A DNA stretch of 64,000 bases from Ophiocordyceps camponoti-saundersi (nom. inval.) (lineage: Eukaryota > Ascomycota > Sordariomycetes > Hypocreales > Ophiocordycipitaceae). Positions 47,401-57,900 of the stretch are shown one piece after another (position 1 is the first letter of the stretch; each line of letters begins with the position of its first letter). The position numbers were made by a program, and so were the translations under genes. Where the stretch lies: positions 62,001-126,000 of the forward strand of contig PDHQ01000074.1 of NCBI GenBank assembly GCA_003339415.1, read 5' to 3'. The notes under the pieces are model-generated. The model did no database searches. It was not told the origin of the DNA and was given only the letters and a program-made list of their open reading frames with translations.

Positions 47401-48724
47401 TTTATTAATAGTTTTACTACTCCGGTAAAACTTATAATAAAGAGTTAGTAAAAGTTAGCAAAACTTAGGAATCCGCAAAGGCCCTTAAGGGAAGTTAGCG
47501 TAGCTTAGTTAATAATTATCTTAATCTTTTCCGGGTCTACTTAGAGCTTAATTTCCGCTAATATTATAAATCTTAAATATTTTACCTTTTTAACTATAAA
47601 TTCGTACTTATCCGGGTTTAAATAAAGCTTATATTTTTAAAGCTTATAAAGAACTAAGCGTATTTTACGGAAATAGTCCTCCTTAATACTATTAGAGTAA
47701 ATAATAATATTATTAATATAAGCTAAGTAAAACTTATCGAGATACGGTTAGAGGATACTATTAATATATTTTTAGAATATAGTAAGGGCTCTTATAAGTC
47801 TAAATAAGGTGATTATCTATTCGAAGAGGCTATACCGGGTCCTAAACGCTATCTTCTATTCCTCTCCTTTAGTAATCTATATTTTATAAAAAGCTTATAT
47901 AATATCTAGCTTAGTAAGTTATTAAGACTTAGCTAGCGATCGAAGGGTATTGCTAAGTAAAGAGAGTAAGTATCTATTTAAGACTATAATTATATTTAGG
48001 GCGCGGAAATCCGTATAAAACTATAATCCTCCCTTAGGTTTCCTTACGAAAAGAACTAAGGCACCCGCGAGCAAGCTACTAGGCTAGATAAAGCCTTTCT
48101 AGAGGAGGTCTCGTAATATCTTTTTAAGGATAAGTAATTTCTCCCTTAATATATTATAAAGGGGACTAAATAAGATTTAAGGTTCTCTATTATCTACTTC
48201 TTTCTTAAGCGGTATATAGTAATTTATATTTTCTTTATATAAGTTTAACTTATCCGCTTCTTATTTGCGGAAAAGGGGAAATATATCGTAGAATTCTATC
48301 GGGATTCGTTCTTATAATTAGTTATCTATTAAGGGAATCTTATCTTATAACGCCTTTTCTATATCTTTAACTCTTACTACTTAAATCTTTAGGTATTCGG
48401 TAAGGTCTTTCTTCTAATAGCGTAGTTCTTTTTATCTTCTCCTTACTTCTTTAACGAAAGTTAAGCTATAAAGGTATATAGCGTTCGAGATTTCCTTTAC
48501 TAGTTAAAAGCGAATATTAGTAACCTATACCTATTATTACGAATCTCTATATTATACTTGTTCTTTATAAGGGACTAAGTAAGACTTTATATATTATAGC
48601 TAAGGCTTACTAAGGATAATCGGGAAATTAAGATCTAATATTACGTATACTATAATTAATTAACTAAAGCTATTTATCTTAAGCGAGAGCTAGGCGATAT
48701 TTAATACCTTTAGTTTATTTATTA
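47401..48724 (-). pseudogene. Gypsy B reverse transcriptase
   Basis: The catalytic motif reads YINNIIIYSNS near 47690-47720, where YIDDIIIYSDS is expected; three Asp codons are now Asn. Downstream are FIVKKVKYLRFI and GLCGFLSFANFYQLFI, the gypsy RT connection. Upstream FSQGNLREDYSFI appears near 48030. The upstream end is cut by the nested gag-only element at 48730. Confidence 0.85.
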
Positions 48725-48729
48725 CCGCC
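48725..48729. repeat. Target-site duplication of the gag-only element (CCGCC)
   Basis: Identical to 50506-50510. Confidence 0.85.
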
Positions 48730-48939
48730 TATAATAGTCTCACTAAGGCGACTACAGAAGTGAGCCAAAGTGGAGTTATAATTAAAGCTATCGAAGAGAG
48801 GAAGGAGAAGGGAGAGAAGCCCCCTTCCCGAGCTAGCTATATACCCCGCGTAATAACTAATCGCTATCGGAAAGACCTAAATATATCCGCTATAATCCCC
48901 CCTATCTAGCCACGATTAGTTATAGACTAATCCCTTATA
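48730..48939 (-). repeat. Gag-only element 3' LTR
   Basis: 210 bp, same length as 50296-50505. Differences are mostly C/T and G/A. Confidence 0.9.
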
Positions 48940-49084
48940 TAGCCCCCTCCTTAGGCCGGCCGAGGAGGTAGGAGCGTAAGATAGAAGAGTCACGTACTAC
49001 TACGCTAGCAAGATACTCTATATAGTCCCTAGCCGATAGCCTAATAGCCTCTATAAAGATAAGGATAAGAGGGCGGAAAAGCTC

Positions 49085-49165
49085 CCTTATAGCCCGGGGA
49101 ATTAAACCCCGATCCCTATAAGGAAGATTCTAATAAGCCTAGAATTATAGCACTACTTAAGGTAG
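49085..49165 (-). other. tRNA-like (type II) relic in the gag-only element
   Basis: On the minus strand there is a T-arm-like hairpin CGGGGTTTAATTCCCCG (TTTAATT could be RIP of TTCAATT), a TTCC/GGGA long variable arm and an anticodon-like stem TTCTA/TAGAA with a 7-base loop. A TTAAGTAG block could be RIP of the CCGAGTGG A-box. The acceptor stem does not pair well and T33 is missing, so it is at best a decayed tRNA-derived segment. Confidence 0.3.
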
Positions 49166-49679
49166 GAATTAATAAACTCGTATACTAGTAGTAAAAACTT
49201 ACTTATATAGCTAGCGTATAAGATTAGGTAGTACTATGCTAGTTACGGGAAGCTTAGAGAATAACCCGATCGCGGTAAATAGTAAAGCTAGCCGTATACT
49301 TATCGCTATATGCCGCTAGCGCTAGTTTATAAGCTAGGGCGTAATACGACCACGGTACGTACTTACTAATAAATCTACGCGCCTAAGCCGCGCGTAGACT
49401 ATTCTTATATAAGGTAACGTAACGAAGCCGGAAATTACCCGGGCTATAATATTTAGCGTATACTCGTCCTTCCTTACTTATTATCCCCTTAATTAAAATA
49501 TTTTAGATTTACCTCTAACTTCCCCGCTCCGCTTATAAAAAGCCCTAACCTTAATATCCCTATATACTTATAAAGCTTCGGATAGTTACGCTTAAAATAA
49601 CCGATCTAGTTATACTAATAGTAACGCTAGCGCTTAGTAGTGCTAAAATAAGATTATATAAACGCGATATTTATCGGGT

Positions 49680-50290
49680 TAGTAAAAGGGGGGGGCGGCA
49701 AATTAACTAGCGTGTTAGGAATATTCCCGGAACTAAATACTCTATTAAAGCCTTAGAGAAGGCTAGCGAAGGCCGTATATATTATAAGCTAGTTCTTACG
49801 ATCTAAGCGCTCTTATAGCTCCTTACGTAGCCCGGACGAGAGTAGAATAATCCTAGTATAGTTAGACTAGTGCGACGGTCCGGCCTCGAAGAGGGTATAT
49901 TCCTACCTTATAACGTATTCTCCGAGGGGCTTTAACGGCCCTTAATATATCCTAACTAAGGAAAGACCTACTCGGCGCTCCTTATAACTTTCCCTAAGAA
50001 GCTTAGAGATATACGCTAAAAAGGCTTTAGGCTAGTAAGAAAAATCTATAGCTATAGTAACGTACGGAAGGAACGTTTACTAGAAGGTGCCGAGATAAGA
50101 AAAGACGTAGTAGAACTAGGACTTAGACTTCCTAATTACGGCTCCGTCGATCGCAAATTTAGCACATATAGCGGCTAGCTAAGAATCTAGGCCGGAATAA
50201 GCTAAGAGCGGCTTTAGTATAGGTAGAATTTAATAGCGTTTTATACTAAGATCTTACTCTTACGTTCAGTTAGCGGTAAGAGGAGCTTTA
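49680..50290 (-). pseudogene. Gag-like ORF of the non-autonomous element
   Basis: The minus frame just inside the 5' LTR reads SGLDSQLAAICAKFAIDGAV, then GTFQQTFLPYVTIAIDF, ISKLLRESYKERRVGLSLV and GLRKELQERLDRKNQLIIY, with stops where Gln is written. The general pattern (hydrophobic helices, then YxE/LRxEL-type basic segments) is Gag-like, but no named Gag family or zinc knuckle was recognised. About 200 codons are supported; the frame may continue below 49680. Confidence 0.5.
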
Positions 50291-50295
50291 ATTAA

Positions 50296-50505
50296 TATAA
50301 TAGTCTTACTAAGGCGATTATAGAAGTAAGCTAAAGTAAAGTTATAATTAAAGCTATCGAAGAGAGGAAAGAGAAGAGAGAGAAGCCCCCTTCCTAAGCT
50401 AGCTATATACCCCGCGCGATAACTAATCGCTATCGGGAAGACCTAAATATGTCCGCTATAATCCCCCTTATCTAGCTATAATTAGTTATAAACTAATCCC
50501 TTATA
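50296..50505 (-). repeat. Gag-only element 5' LTR
   Basis: 210 bp, direct repeat of 48730-48939, followed by CCGCC. Confidence 0.9.
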
Positions 50506-50510
50506 CCGCC

Positions 50511-51656
50511 CCTTTTACTTATTAAGCTAGGATTCTTTCCGTTAATATTCGTAAGTCTTATATTAGCTGCGGGTATATTACGGAATAGCTCTTATAGCCT
50601 TTATTAACTAATATATTTACTAGTTTTAGGTTATTTAAGATTATAAGAATCTTAGTAAATAAAGCTTATAGTTTAAAATAGAGGATATTTTTCTTTTCCT
50701 TTATTTATACTACCTTATTCTCCGGAACGCTATAATATCCTAGAGCTATTCTTTTCCCTAGTTATTATCGGAGTTATATTCCTTAACTTAAAGTAGGATT
50801 TCCGTATAGTTAATATAGGTTTCTCCCGGGGCCTTTTACTATAGCCTTTATAGGGGTCGGAAGTTATAGTTATATATAAGGTATATATTCGTTCCGTACC
50901 TAATATAAAAACTTAATATTCTATATTATTCTAATATTAATTTTTCTACTTACTTAGCTTAAGGGGTATTTCGCGGTGCCTAGGCTAGAGTCTTATTATA
51001 GCCGCTATCTTTCCCTTTTAGCTTCTTCTTCTTCTTATCTCTTATTATATTTATCGGGATATCCTTATTTATATCCTTTCCTATACTTAAGTTTATAGGA
51101 ACGCCCCTAGCGCCTCTTATATATTTATTTAGGTTAGGTTAGTATTTCTTAGCCGCCTTAAGGAAGCGTAAGGTTTATTTAAAGGACTAAGTAAGACCCT
51201 ATAAGCGATTAATAAACGGGGAATATTCGTAAGGCATATCGATAATAACTAAAAGGTCTCGAAGTATCGGGGAAAGGGCCCCGCGTAGCGAAGTTAATTT
51301 TGCGGAATTATCTTATCTTATAAATCTAGTAGTAGTTACTAGGACCTCTTCGAATTTAGAAATAAAGTCGCCGAACGTTTATCTATTACGGTAAACTAAA
51401 GTCCGGAGCTTATCTTAAGCCCTCTTTTATTCCTAAACGTTACTAAAAGTTTAATAAAAGTAGTTAAAGAAGTCCTTTAAGTGCCTTTTCTTACTAGGGC
51501 TACTAAACTATTAGAAAGCTAATATTTTCTATATTTTATCTTCGGGAAGATAGTTTAGAATTCGTACTTAAATATAATCTATATTTTTAGCTTTACCTTA
51601 AGGCTCGTTAATATTATATTAATAAACTAGCTAACTTATAAAAAAATAAAAAGAAT
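50511..51656 (-). pseudogene. Gypsy B gag/protease region, first segment
   Basis: This is minus-strand sequence upstream of RT in gypsy B, on the other side of the nested element. Partly open frames with many former Gln codons are seen, and a Lys-rich segment lies near 51000-51050. No zinc knuckle or protease motif was recognised. Identification is by position. The region continues at 53564-53754 and 59704-60043, interrupted by a LINE and by gypsy C. Confidence 0.5.
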
Positions 51657-51670
51657 TTAATAATTTATCT
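51657..51670. repeat. LINE target-site duplication, left
   Basis: TTAATAATTTATCT, identical to 53550-53563. The 14-bp length fits target-primed insertion; part of the match could be the tail. Confidence 0.8.
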
Positions 51671-53549
51671 TTAGTTATAACTTTTATATATTCTACGGAT
51701 TCCGCGCCTATAGTAACGCGGATACGGAACCTTTATTCTTATATTATAAGCGGACTCCGCTCTTTCCGTTACCCCGTAGCGATAGCCTTAAGCCGCGCCC
51801 GGAGCAACTCTAAGGGGGAGGGCGACGCTATATAGGTTAATCGTAACCGCGAAAATTTTTTACTTAGAATATAGCTCTACTCCGAATTATAGTAAACTCG
51901 GACTTAAGGGTCTACTATACCTCTTACCTTATTAGAAGCTAAGGCGAGTATTAATAAGATTATTTCGGGGGACGCCTTAGTCTTTATATAGGTAATTATT
52001 AAACGAATAGCGGAGTCCGAGAGGGTCCGGGGAGGCGCCCCCCCTACTTTAACTCCGTTAGTTAGTAATATTTCCTTAGCTATTACGGCTATAATTTCCT
52101 CTTTTTTCTATAGCTCCGGAGGGAGCGGAACTCCTCCGATATAAGCTACGGTTATAGCTAGAGCACCGGAGAAGACTATTAAGAAGTAAGTTCCTAAGTA
52201 ATATAAGTATTAGCTTATAATTTACTTTAACTTTATCGCTACGCCGCTCCGGGTCTAAGGCCCCGAGGTAACTATAATAAATATTAACCGCGAACTTTAC
52301 GGGTAAAGCTAAGCTCTTATAATAAGGAAATTACTTAGCGGTAATATTATAATAGTTTTCTAAGATATTATTTATAAGCTCCGGTCTAATCTAAAATAGC
52401 TTTATACCGCTTTTAGAGAAAAGGCACGCTTAATTAGCGGAGGTTATACTCTTATTATAAAGGGGGTGCCGGCGCGGGCCTTATAATAGGGCAGTAAGGA
52501 GGCCTTTTAGAAAAAGATTAAGTCTTCGAATAAAGTTTTAATAATATAACTATATATAAAAAGATACTATTTAGGGACTTAGCGGAGTTCCTTTATAATT
52601 ACTATCGATAGCGTAATAAATATAAACTAAATCTATAATAAAAGTATAATAATATAAGCGGAGATTTTTAACGCGAAATTTTATATATTAGAGGTCCGAC
52701 CCTAATAATACTTTAAGTATTACTAGCTTAGATATATTACTAAATACTATATAGCGAAGCTATAATACGGCTAGTACTCCGCCTCTCTATATACGGAGGG
52801 CGAGTTAGCTTACTTTATAATATACGGAAAGAGACCGCACTACTACCCTCTCTATTAGGGAACTTACCCCGGGTAAAGTTAACTTTACCTTAAGATAAGA
52901 GCGGCGTAAGACTAGGCGAAGGATACTTATATTTCCTAACCCCGGAGATTTATAAATTAGAACTCCGTATATATTGCCCCTCCTCCTCCTTTAGCGCTAA
53001 CCGGAGTTTAGTAGTAGCTAAGGCGGAAACGCTAAAGAGTAAATATAGTAATTCCGCCTCTAACCCCCTCTCCGAACTTATCCGCGGCTCCGCTGCGATA
53101 ATTAAGCCGCCCTTTAAGACTAGCTATTACGGGGTCCGTTATAAGCTAGTAAAACCTCTATATATTTCTTAGCTATATTAATCGGGCCTCGATTAACCGG
53201 ATTATCGAGGCCGCTCTAATTAAGCGCGGGGACTTAGTTTACGGCGACGATAACGGCTAGGAAGATAAGTAAGCTATACGGACTCCGTACCGGACCTAAA
53301 CTACGCGTATACTTATTACCGCGGGCTCTATTCTAGGGGATATATTAGCTTCCTTAGCTACTAGTTATTACCTAACTTATTAAAAGTATAGAGTGCCGGG
53401 TGCGGGCGTGGTCTAACCCGAAGCCGAGGTAACGCTTAAGAGGAGGGTTTTACCCCGGGTTCTTTAGTTTTTCCCCCTCCTAGAATATATATAGGATAGT
53501 TTTAGGCTATATAAGGTATACTAGCGTAATAATATTATTATTATTATTA
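51671..53549 (+). mobile_element. LINE-like element with a single ORF, 1.88 kb
   Basis: It is flanked by a 14-bp target duplication and ends in an (ATT)n tail. It carries one plus-strand ORF (about 51690-53180) and a 365-bp 3' region shared with the copies at 1-355 and 8692-9054. The copy at 63709-64000 matches from about 52880. No reverse transcriptase is present. It either lacks ORF2 as a non-autonomous form, comparable to mammalian HAL1, or represents an internal deletion. It inserted into gypsy B. Confidence 0.75.
51690..53180 (+). pseudogene. LINE-like ORF1 protein
   Basis: A single plus frame of about 500 codons carries RIP stops only. It reads GLRSFRYPVAIALSRARSNS near the start, then LLEAKASINKIISGDALVFI and RIAESERVRGGAPPTLTPL. 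A Ser/Gly/Pro-rich segment follows. The C-terminal third reads EAIIRLVLRLSIYGGRVSLL, KETALLPSLLGNLPRVKLTL and NPLSELIRGSAAIIKPPFK, ending near a stop at about 53180. No Cys/His knuckles or endonuclease/RT motifs were found. The ORF1 role in RNA binding is inferred from its position before a LINE-type 3' end. The tail of the ORF is shared with the copy at the right edge of the window. Confidence 0.6.
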
Positions 53550-53563
53550 TTAATAATTTATCT

Positions 53564-53754
53564 TACTTAAGCTAGGGTTCTTTCTATCTTATAAGGGCTA
53601 TATCGATCTAAGCTTAGTTAAGCGTAGCTTTAGCGAAGGTTAGTTTAATAAGGTTTATTCGTAATATTTCTTTAAAAGCGTTTATATACGCGGCTACGAG
53701 TTACTATTCGTATTCCGCTTCCTTTATCGCGAGGAAAGTTACAGCTTATTACTA
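53564..53754 (-). pseudogene. Gypsy B gag region, middle segment
   Basis: Short piece of gypsy B between the LINE and gypsy C insertions. No motif seen. Confidence 0.45.
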
Positions 53755-53759
53755 GATAA
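53755..53759. repeat. Gypsy C target-site duplication, left (GATAA)
   Basis: Pairs with GATAG at 59699-59703. The single difference is a G/A transition of the RIP type. Confidence 0.75.
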
Positions 53760-54083
53760 TATTACGCGCTAGCACTTATAGGGATTTCCTTTAAATATTT
53801 TACGGTAATTTCTAAGGATCTTTAGCTATAATTATATAACCTTAGAAACCTTATTATAAAATCCCTAAAAAGACCTTAATAGGAAATTACTTAGAAATAA
53901 GGTTAACCTTTTACTAGAATTTCCCTATACCCTCTCTTATCTCTACTAGTATATGCCTTTATATATTTTACTAAGATCTTACTTACGAGAGTTTTTCCTC
54001 TTTTCTTCCTTTCTCCTTAGCTTAGAATCTTTATTTATAATACTAATATTATTATTTAGTTAATATATTTTACGGCTATAATA
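53760..54083 (+). repeat. Gypsy C 5' LTR
   Basis: 324 bp, direct repeat of 59375-59698. It contains several GGATTTCC/GGAAATT motifs resembling those in the gypsy A LTR. Confidence 0.95.
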
Positions 54084-54429
54084 TTATTTTAAGCTTAACT
54101 TCGCTAGTAAGCGATTAAGAAATACGCACCTTACTTTCACGTCCCCGTATAAGACGGAAAAAAACTTATATACGACTAAGACTTAAACTATAACTAGCTT
54201 CTAGATATATATCTAAAGCCCTTAACTAGACTCTTAAGCAATTAAGGAGACTCGCCTTAGAGACGCCTAACTTTATAATAAAATAAGATATTAGCGAAGA
54301 TTAGATTACGATAATAGCTACCTCTTTCTAAAGTGCTACTAATATAATTATATTATAAATATAATATATAAAGATAGCGTAACTATAAGCGTAAGTTATA
54401 AAACTTTAAAGTTAGTTAACTTAGAAAAA

Positions 54430-55460
54430 CTAAGACTTAAACGCGGAAAAAACTTATTAAGAAATATTAATTATATTTAATATAAGTAAAAAGATATTCG
54501 TCCTAATTAGAAAGGCCGCTTAAGATACTTTTATACTAATAGCCCCGGTAAGATAGCTAAACCCCTCCTATTTTAATTTTACGAAAATTTACTATAAGGA
54601 GGTAAGTAAGTTTTTAGGTAAAAAGGAGGATTTTAATACTTTTCTTATAAACCTAAAAGATAAGATAAGGTCTAATAAGATAACTTTTCGAGATAAGTAA
54701 GACCGGATAAGTATATTATTCCGCGCGTTAGAAGGGAAAGCTCATAGACTTTTAGAAACCTAATATAACTTAGAGGAACGCCCCTTTTCCAGATTAGCTA
54801 AAATAGTCTAATATTTAAAGTCTACTTATAGAAATTCTAATAAATTCGCTAAAGCTATAAACTAACTTCGTAAACTAAACTTTTTATTAATAAATAAGTA
54901 AGAAATTTAGGAATTTTTTACGGAGTTTAACTACCTTATAGCTAAAACCTAAGTTCCCCTAACTTAAATTAAGTATACGCTTTAAGATTATTTACTCGCT
55001 AATCTTAACCTAAGCTTTCTTACGAAGGCTAAAAATTTATATATAATATATAAGGAATTCTACGAGTATATAAAAGACGCCGTATTCTACTAGAAAAAGG
55101 AGTTAACCTGCTAGGAGTTTTCCTATAAAAGCTAGGCAGGTAAAAGGGTTACCTTAGAAATATAGAAGAAGATTACGATTACGATTATAACCTCTTACTA
55201 AAAAGGCTAGGCTCTTAGTAAAAGTAAGAAGAAAGTCTATTAGGAAAACGGCACTTATTTTATTTATAGAAAGAAAGGCTATATAGCTAAGAATTACCCT
55301 AACTAATAGAAGATAAGGAGAGTTTATAGAGTTTAGACGCCTTTACCTAATTCCGTTCGATTAGATAACTCTAATTTAGGAAAAAAGTAAGACTATTATA
55401 AGGCTCCTTAATAATCTTAAAAATATCGCGCGTAGGATAGAAAATAAAAAAGTTATTTAC
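54430..55460 (+). pseudogene. Gypsy C Gag with fully RIP-altered zinc knuckle
   Basis: A plus-strand frame whose zinc knuckle at about 55255-55305 reads YFIYRKKGYIAKNY. The expected form is C-X2-C-X4-H-X4-C, and all three Cys and the His now read Tyr, each by one C to T or G to A change. Upstream is the Gag capsid region, including FLVKKEDFNTFLINLKDKI-like sequence near 54620-54670. Start codon not identified. Confidence 0.7.
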
Positions 55461-56470
55461 TATTAATAGTTAAGTTTAAATTAATAATATAGCTCTTCGT
55501 GCCTCTATCTTATATAATACTAAAGTAAACGCTTATCTCTTAGTTAGTTATTATTTCGCGAAGTAAGTAGTAAAGCGCCTAAGCGCCGAGCTTATCCTTA
55601 TCTATCCTATCCCCTTTATTAATTTCTAAAGCTATTAAGCTAGCTTAGTTTATAAGCACCTAATCGTTACCTTAATAATCGATAGACGGTATTTTCTATA
55701 GGAAATCTGCTAGGTAACTAACTACGCTTAAGATCTCTTTATTAGCTTATTCTAAATAGCTAAGAAGAGGTTATTACTCGACTACGCAGCCCGGAAACTA
55801 ATTTAATTAGATAACTTACCCGCCCTCGCTAAATACTCGCCCTTAATCTTATTACCTAAGAAGCCCTTTTTTAATAGAAATCCGGACCTAGCTATTTAAG
55901 TAGATACTAAGCGCTAGAACTGCCTTCTCTATTAAGATAAGCGTAAATATCGGATCCTCTAATACTTATAAAAGAAGAAGGACTTTATATAGCCCGCGAA
56001 GGAAAAGAAGCTAGCTTAGACTTTTACTAAAGATAACTAAGATACTAATAATATAAATAAAGATACTTTAAGAGAGTAACTTATCTGCTAAGTTTAGTAA
56101 AACTCTCGCTATATACGATAAGAAAAGATAACCTTATTAATATTTATAATACCTATAAAATTAGAAAATAATAATAATAACCTAATTATAGTTACGAAGC
56201 TAAGCTTAGCTAGCTATATATATATAGGATAAGAAATCTTATTCCCTTAAGGTAAAGAACTTAAATATATTACTTATATATATAATATAATTCCTCCGGC
56301 TTTTATATACCTTAAAGGATTTTTTAGTAAGAAGGAAGCTTATATTTTAGCTTATCCCTAGCTTAGCTATAATATAATTTTAAAACTTAAGAAGCCCCTA
56401 AACTTAGCAGGACCTCCTTCTTATAAGACGCTAGTAAAATACTTACCTTTAGAAAAGGAGACTATTAACT
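55461..56470 (+). pseudogene. Gypsy C protease region
   Basis: Near 55500-55560 the frame reads ILYNTKVNAYLLVSYYFAK, where a protease DSGAD motif is expected; Asp reads Asn and Gly reads Lys. The following about 900 bp to the RT start contains the protease C-terminal half and a Lys/Asn-rich linker. Confidence 0.6.
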
Positions 56471-57220
56471 ATTTACTTAAGATTAGTTTTATTAAGCTAG
56501 ATACTAGCCTTTACGCTGCCTTTATTCTCTTCGCCCCGAAGCTATATTTAACGGCCTAACGCTTTTATATTAATTACCGATAGATAAACGATTACTTAAA
56601 AAGTCGGATCTCGCCCGCTTCCTTTTTAGAAGGTACCGCGTTTAGCTACTAAGAGGCGAAATAGTTCTTAAAAATTAACGTTATTTAAGCGTTTTACTAT
56701 CTTTATCTTAACCTTAACTTTAAGTACTTTACGGCTTTCCGTATAAGGTTTAGTATATTTCGTTAGCTTATTTTTTTATTCGGCCTTAAGGTAAAATCTA
56801 CGTAATTTTAAAACTTTATTAACGCCTAACTTTATAATCTCCTTAACCGCTACGTAAGTATATACGCTAATAATATATTAATTTACTCGAATAGCGAAGA
56901 AGAGGAATATTAGAAAAAGTGCCGAGAAGTAATTTAGCGCCTATATTAAGCGAACTTATAAGGAGATATCCGGAAATCGAGGTTTAATATTATTAAAGTT
57001 AACTACCTTAGTATAATATTATACGCGGGCTAAGAAATAAGCGTAAACCCTTATAAGGTATAAGCGATCTAAGATTAGAAATTCGAAGATCTCCGGGACT
57101 ATAAAGCTATCTATTTATTTATAAAATTATATAATTTTATCCGGATTTTCTACTATTATATTAATATTACCGTAAAACCCTTAAACTATTTCTTAAAAAA
57201 AAATATTACTTTTAAGCTTA
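56471..57220 (+). pseudogene. Gypsy C reverse transcriptase
   Basis: Clear RT: NDYLKSRISPASFL, then FLFGLKVKST, FINAQLYNLLNRYVSIY (Q at a stop) and the catalytic box YANNILIYSNSEEE near 56860-56900, where YADDVLIYSDS is expected. Both catalytic Asp are Asn. DIRKSRFNIIKVNYL closes the domain near 56960-57010. Confidence 0.9.
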
Positions 57221-57900
57221 GATTAGAATAGAAGGAGGCTTTTAATAAGATAAAGAAACTAGCTATATAAGCTTTAATACTCGCTTTCTTCTATCTTAAA
57301 CTCCTAACCTAGCTTAAGACTAACGCTTCTTAGAACGCTACCGCTAGTATACTTTAGTAATAATAAGATAATTAGGCGTAGAAGCTAATAAGCTTCTTCT
57401 TAAAGATAATAAACCTAGCCGAATATATATACTTAATTTAAGACCGCGAACTTCTCGCCGTTATATAAAGCCTTAAGTATTTCTACTCGGAATTACTTAG
57501 TTAGAAATTTAATATAATTATAGACTATAAAGCCTTAGTTTATTTCGCAACGAAAAGATTACTTTTTATTTACTAAGTCTAATAATCCGATTTCCTTACT
57601 TAGTTTAATATCCGTTTCCTATATTAACTTAGCTAGTTAAATATAGCTACCGATACCCTCTTGCGTAAAATAGCTAAGCTTTTAACTATAAAAGCTTATA
57701 AGAAAGAGGAAAGGACGCTTATAATAATTCTTCCGGAAAGCCTTAAATTTAAAATCCTAACCCCGACCTTTATAATTACCTTAGTCCGCCTCGGAGAAAA
57801 CTCTACCTTATTAGGAGCGGAGTTAGTATAATTAATCTAAAAAGAGAACGTAAGCTAAGATCTCGGATTCTATAGTAACCTCCTAGTTATTCCTAAATAG
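57221..57900 (+). pseudogene. Gypsy C RNase H
   Basis: Follows RT in frame. NKIKKLAIQALILAFFYLKL near 57245-57305 is the RNase H entry, with a later RELLAVIQSLKYFYSELLS-like block near 57450-57500, where Q stands at a stop. Many stops at Gln/Trp positions. Confidence 0.75.

Larger units (their letters stand above)
48730..50505 (-). mobile_element. Non-autonomous gag-only LTR element (TR-GAG-like), 1,776 bp
   Basis: Two 210-bp LTRs (48730-48939 and 50296-50505) start TATAA and end TTATA, with target duplication CCGCC. On the minus strand the polypurine tract AAGGAGGGGG abuts the left LTR, fixing the orientation. The 1,356-bp interior has no RT, RNase H or integrase motif but has one Gag-like frame. 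Elements with terminal repeats and only a Gag are known as TR-GAGs; mobilisation by an autonomous relative is inferred. It inserted between the gag and RT parts of gypsy B. Confidence 0.85.

Noticed and set aside
49085..49165. A functional tRNA gene
   Set aside because: The acceptor stem does not pair, U33 is missing and the T-loop is altered. Only a decayed tRNA-like segment can be claimed.
53185..53549. An LTR, because the sequence recurs at 1-355 and 8692-9054
   Set aside because: The copies have a simple-repeat tail, target duplications of 11 and 14 bp and different 5' ends, which fits a LINE-type 3' end rather than an LTR.
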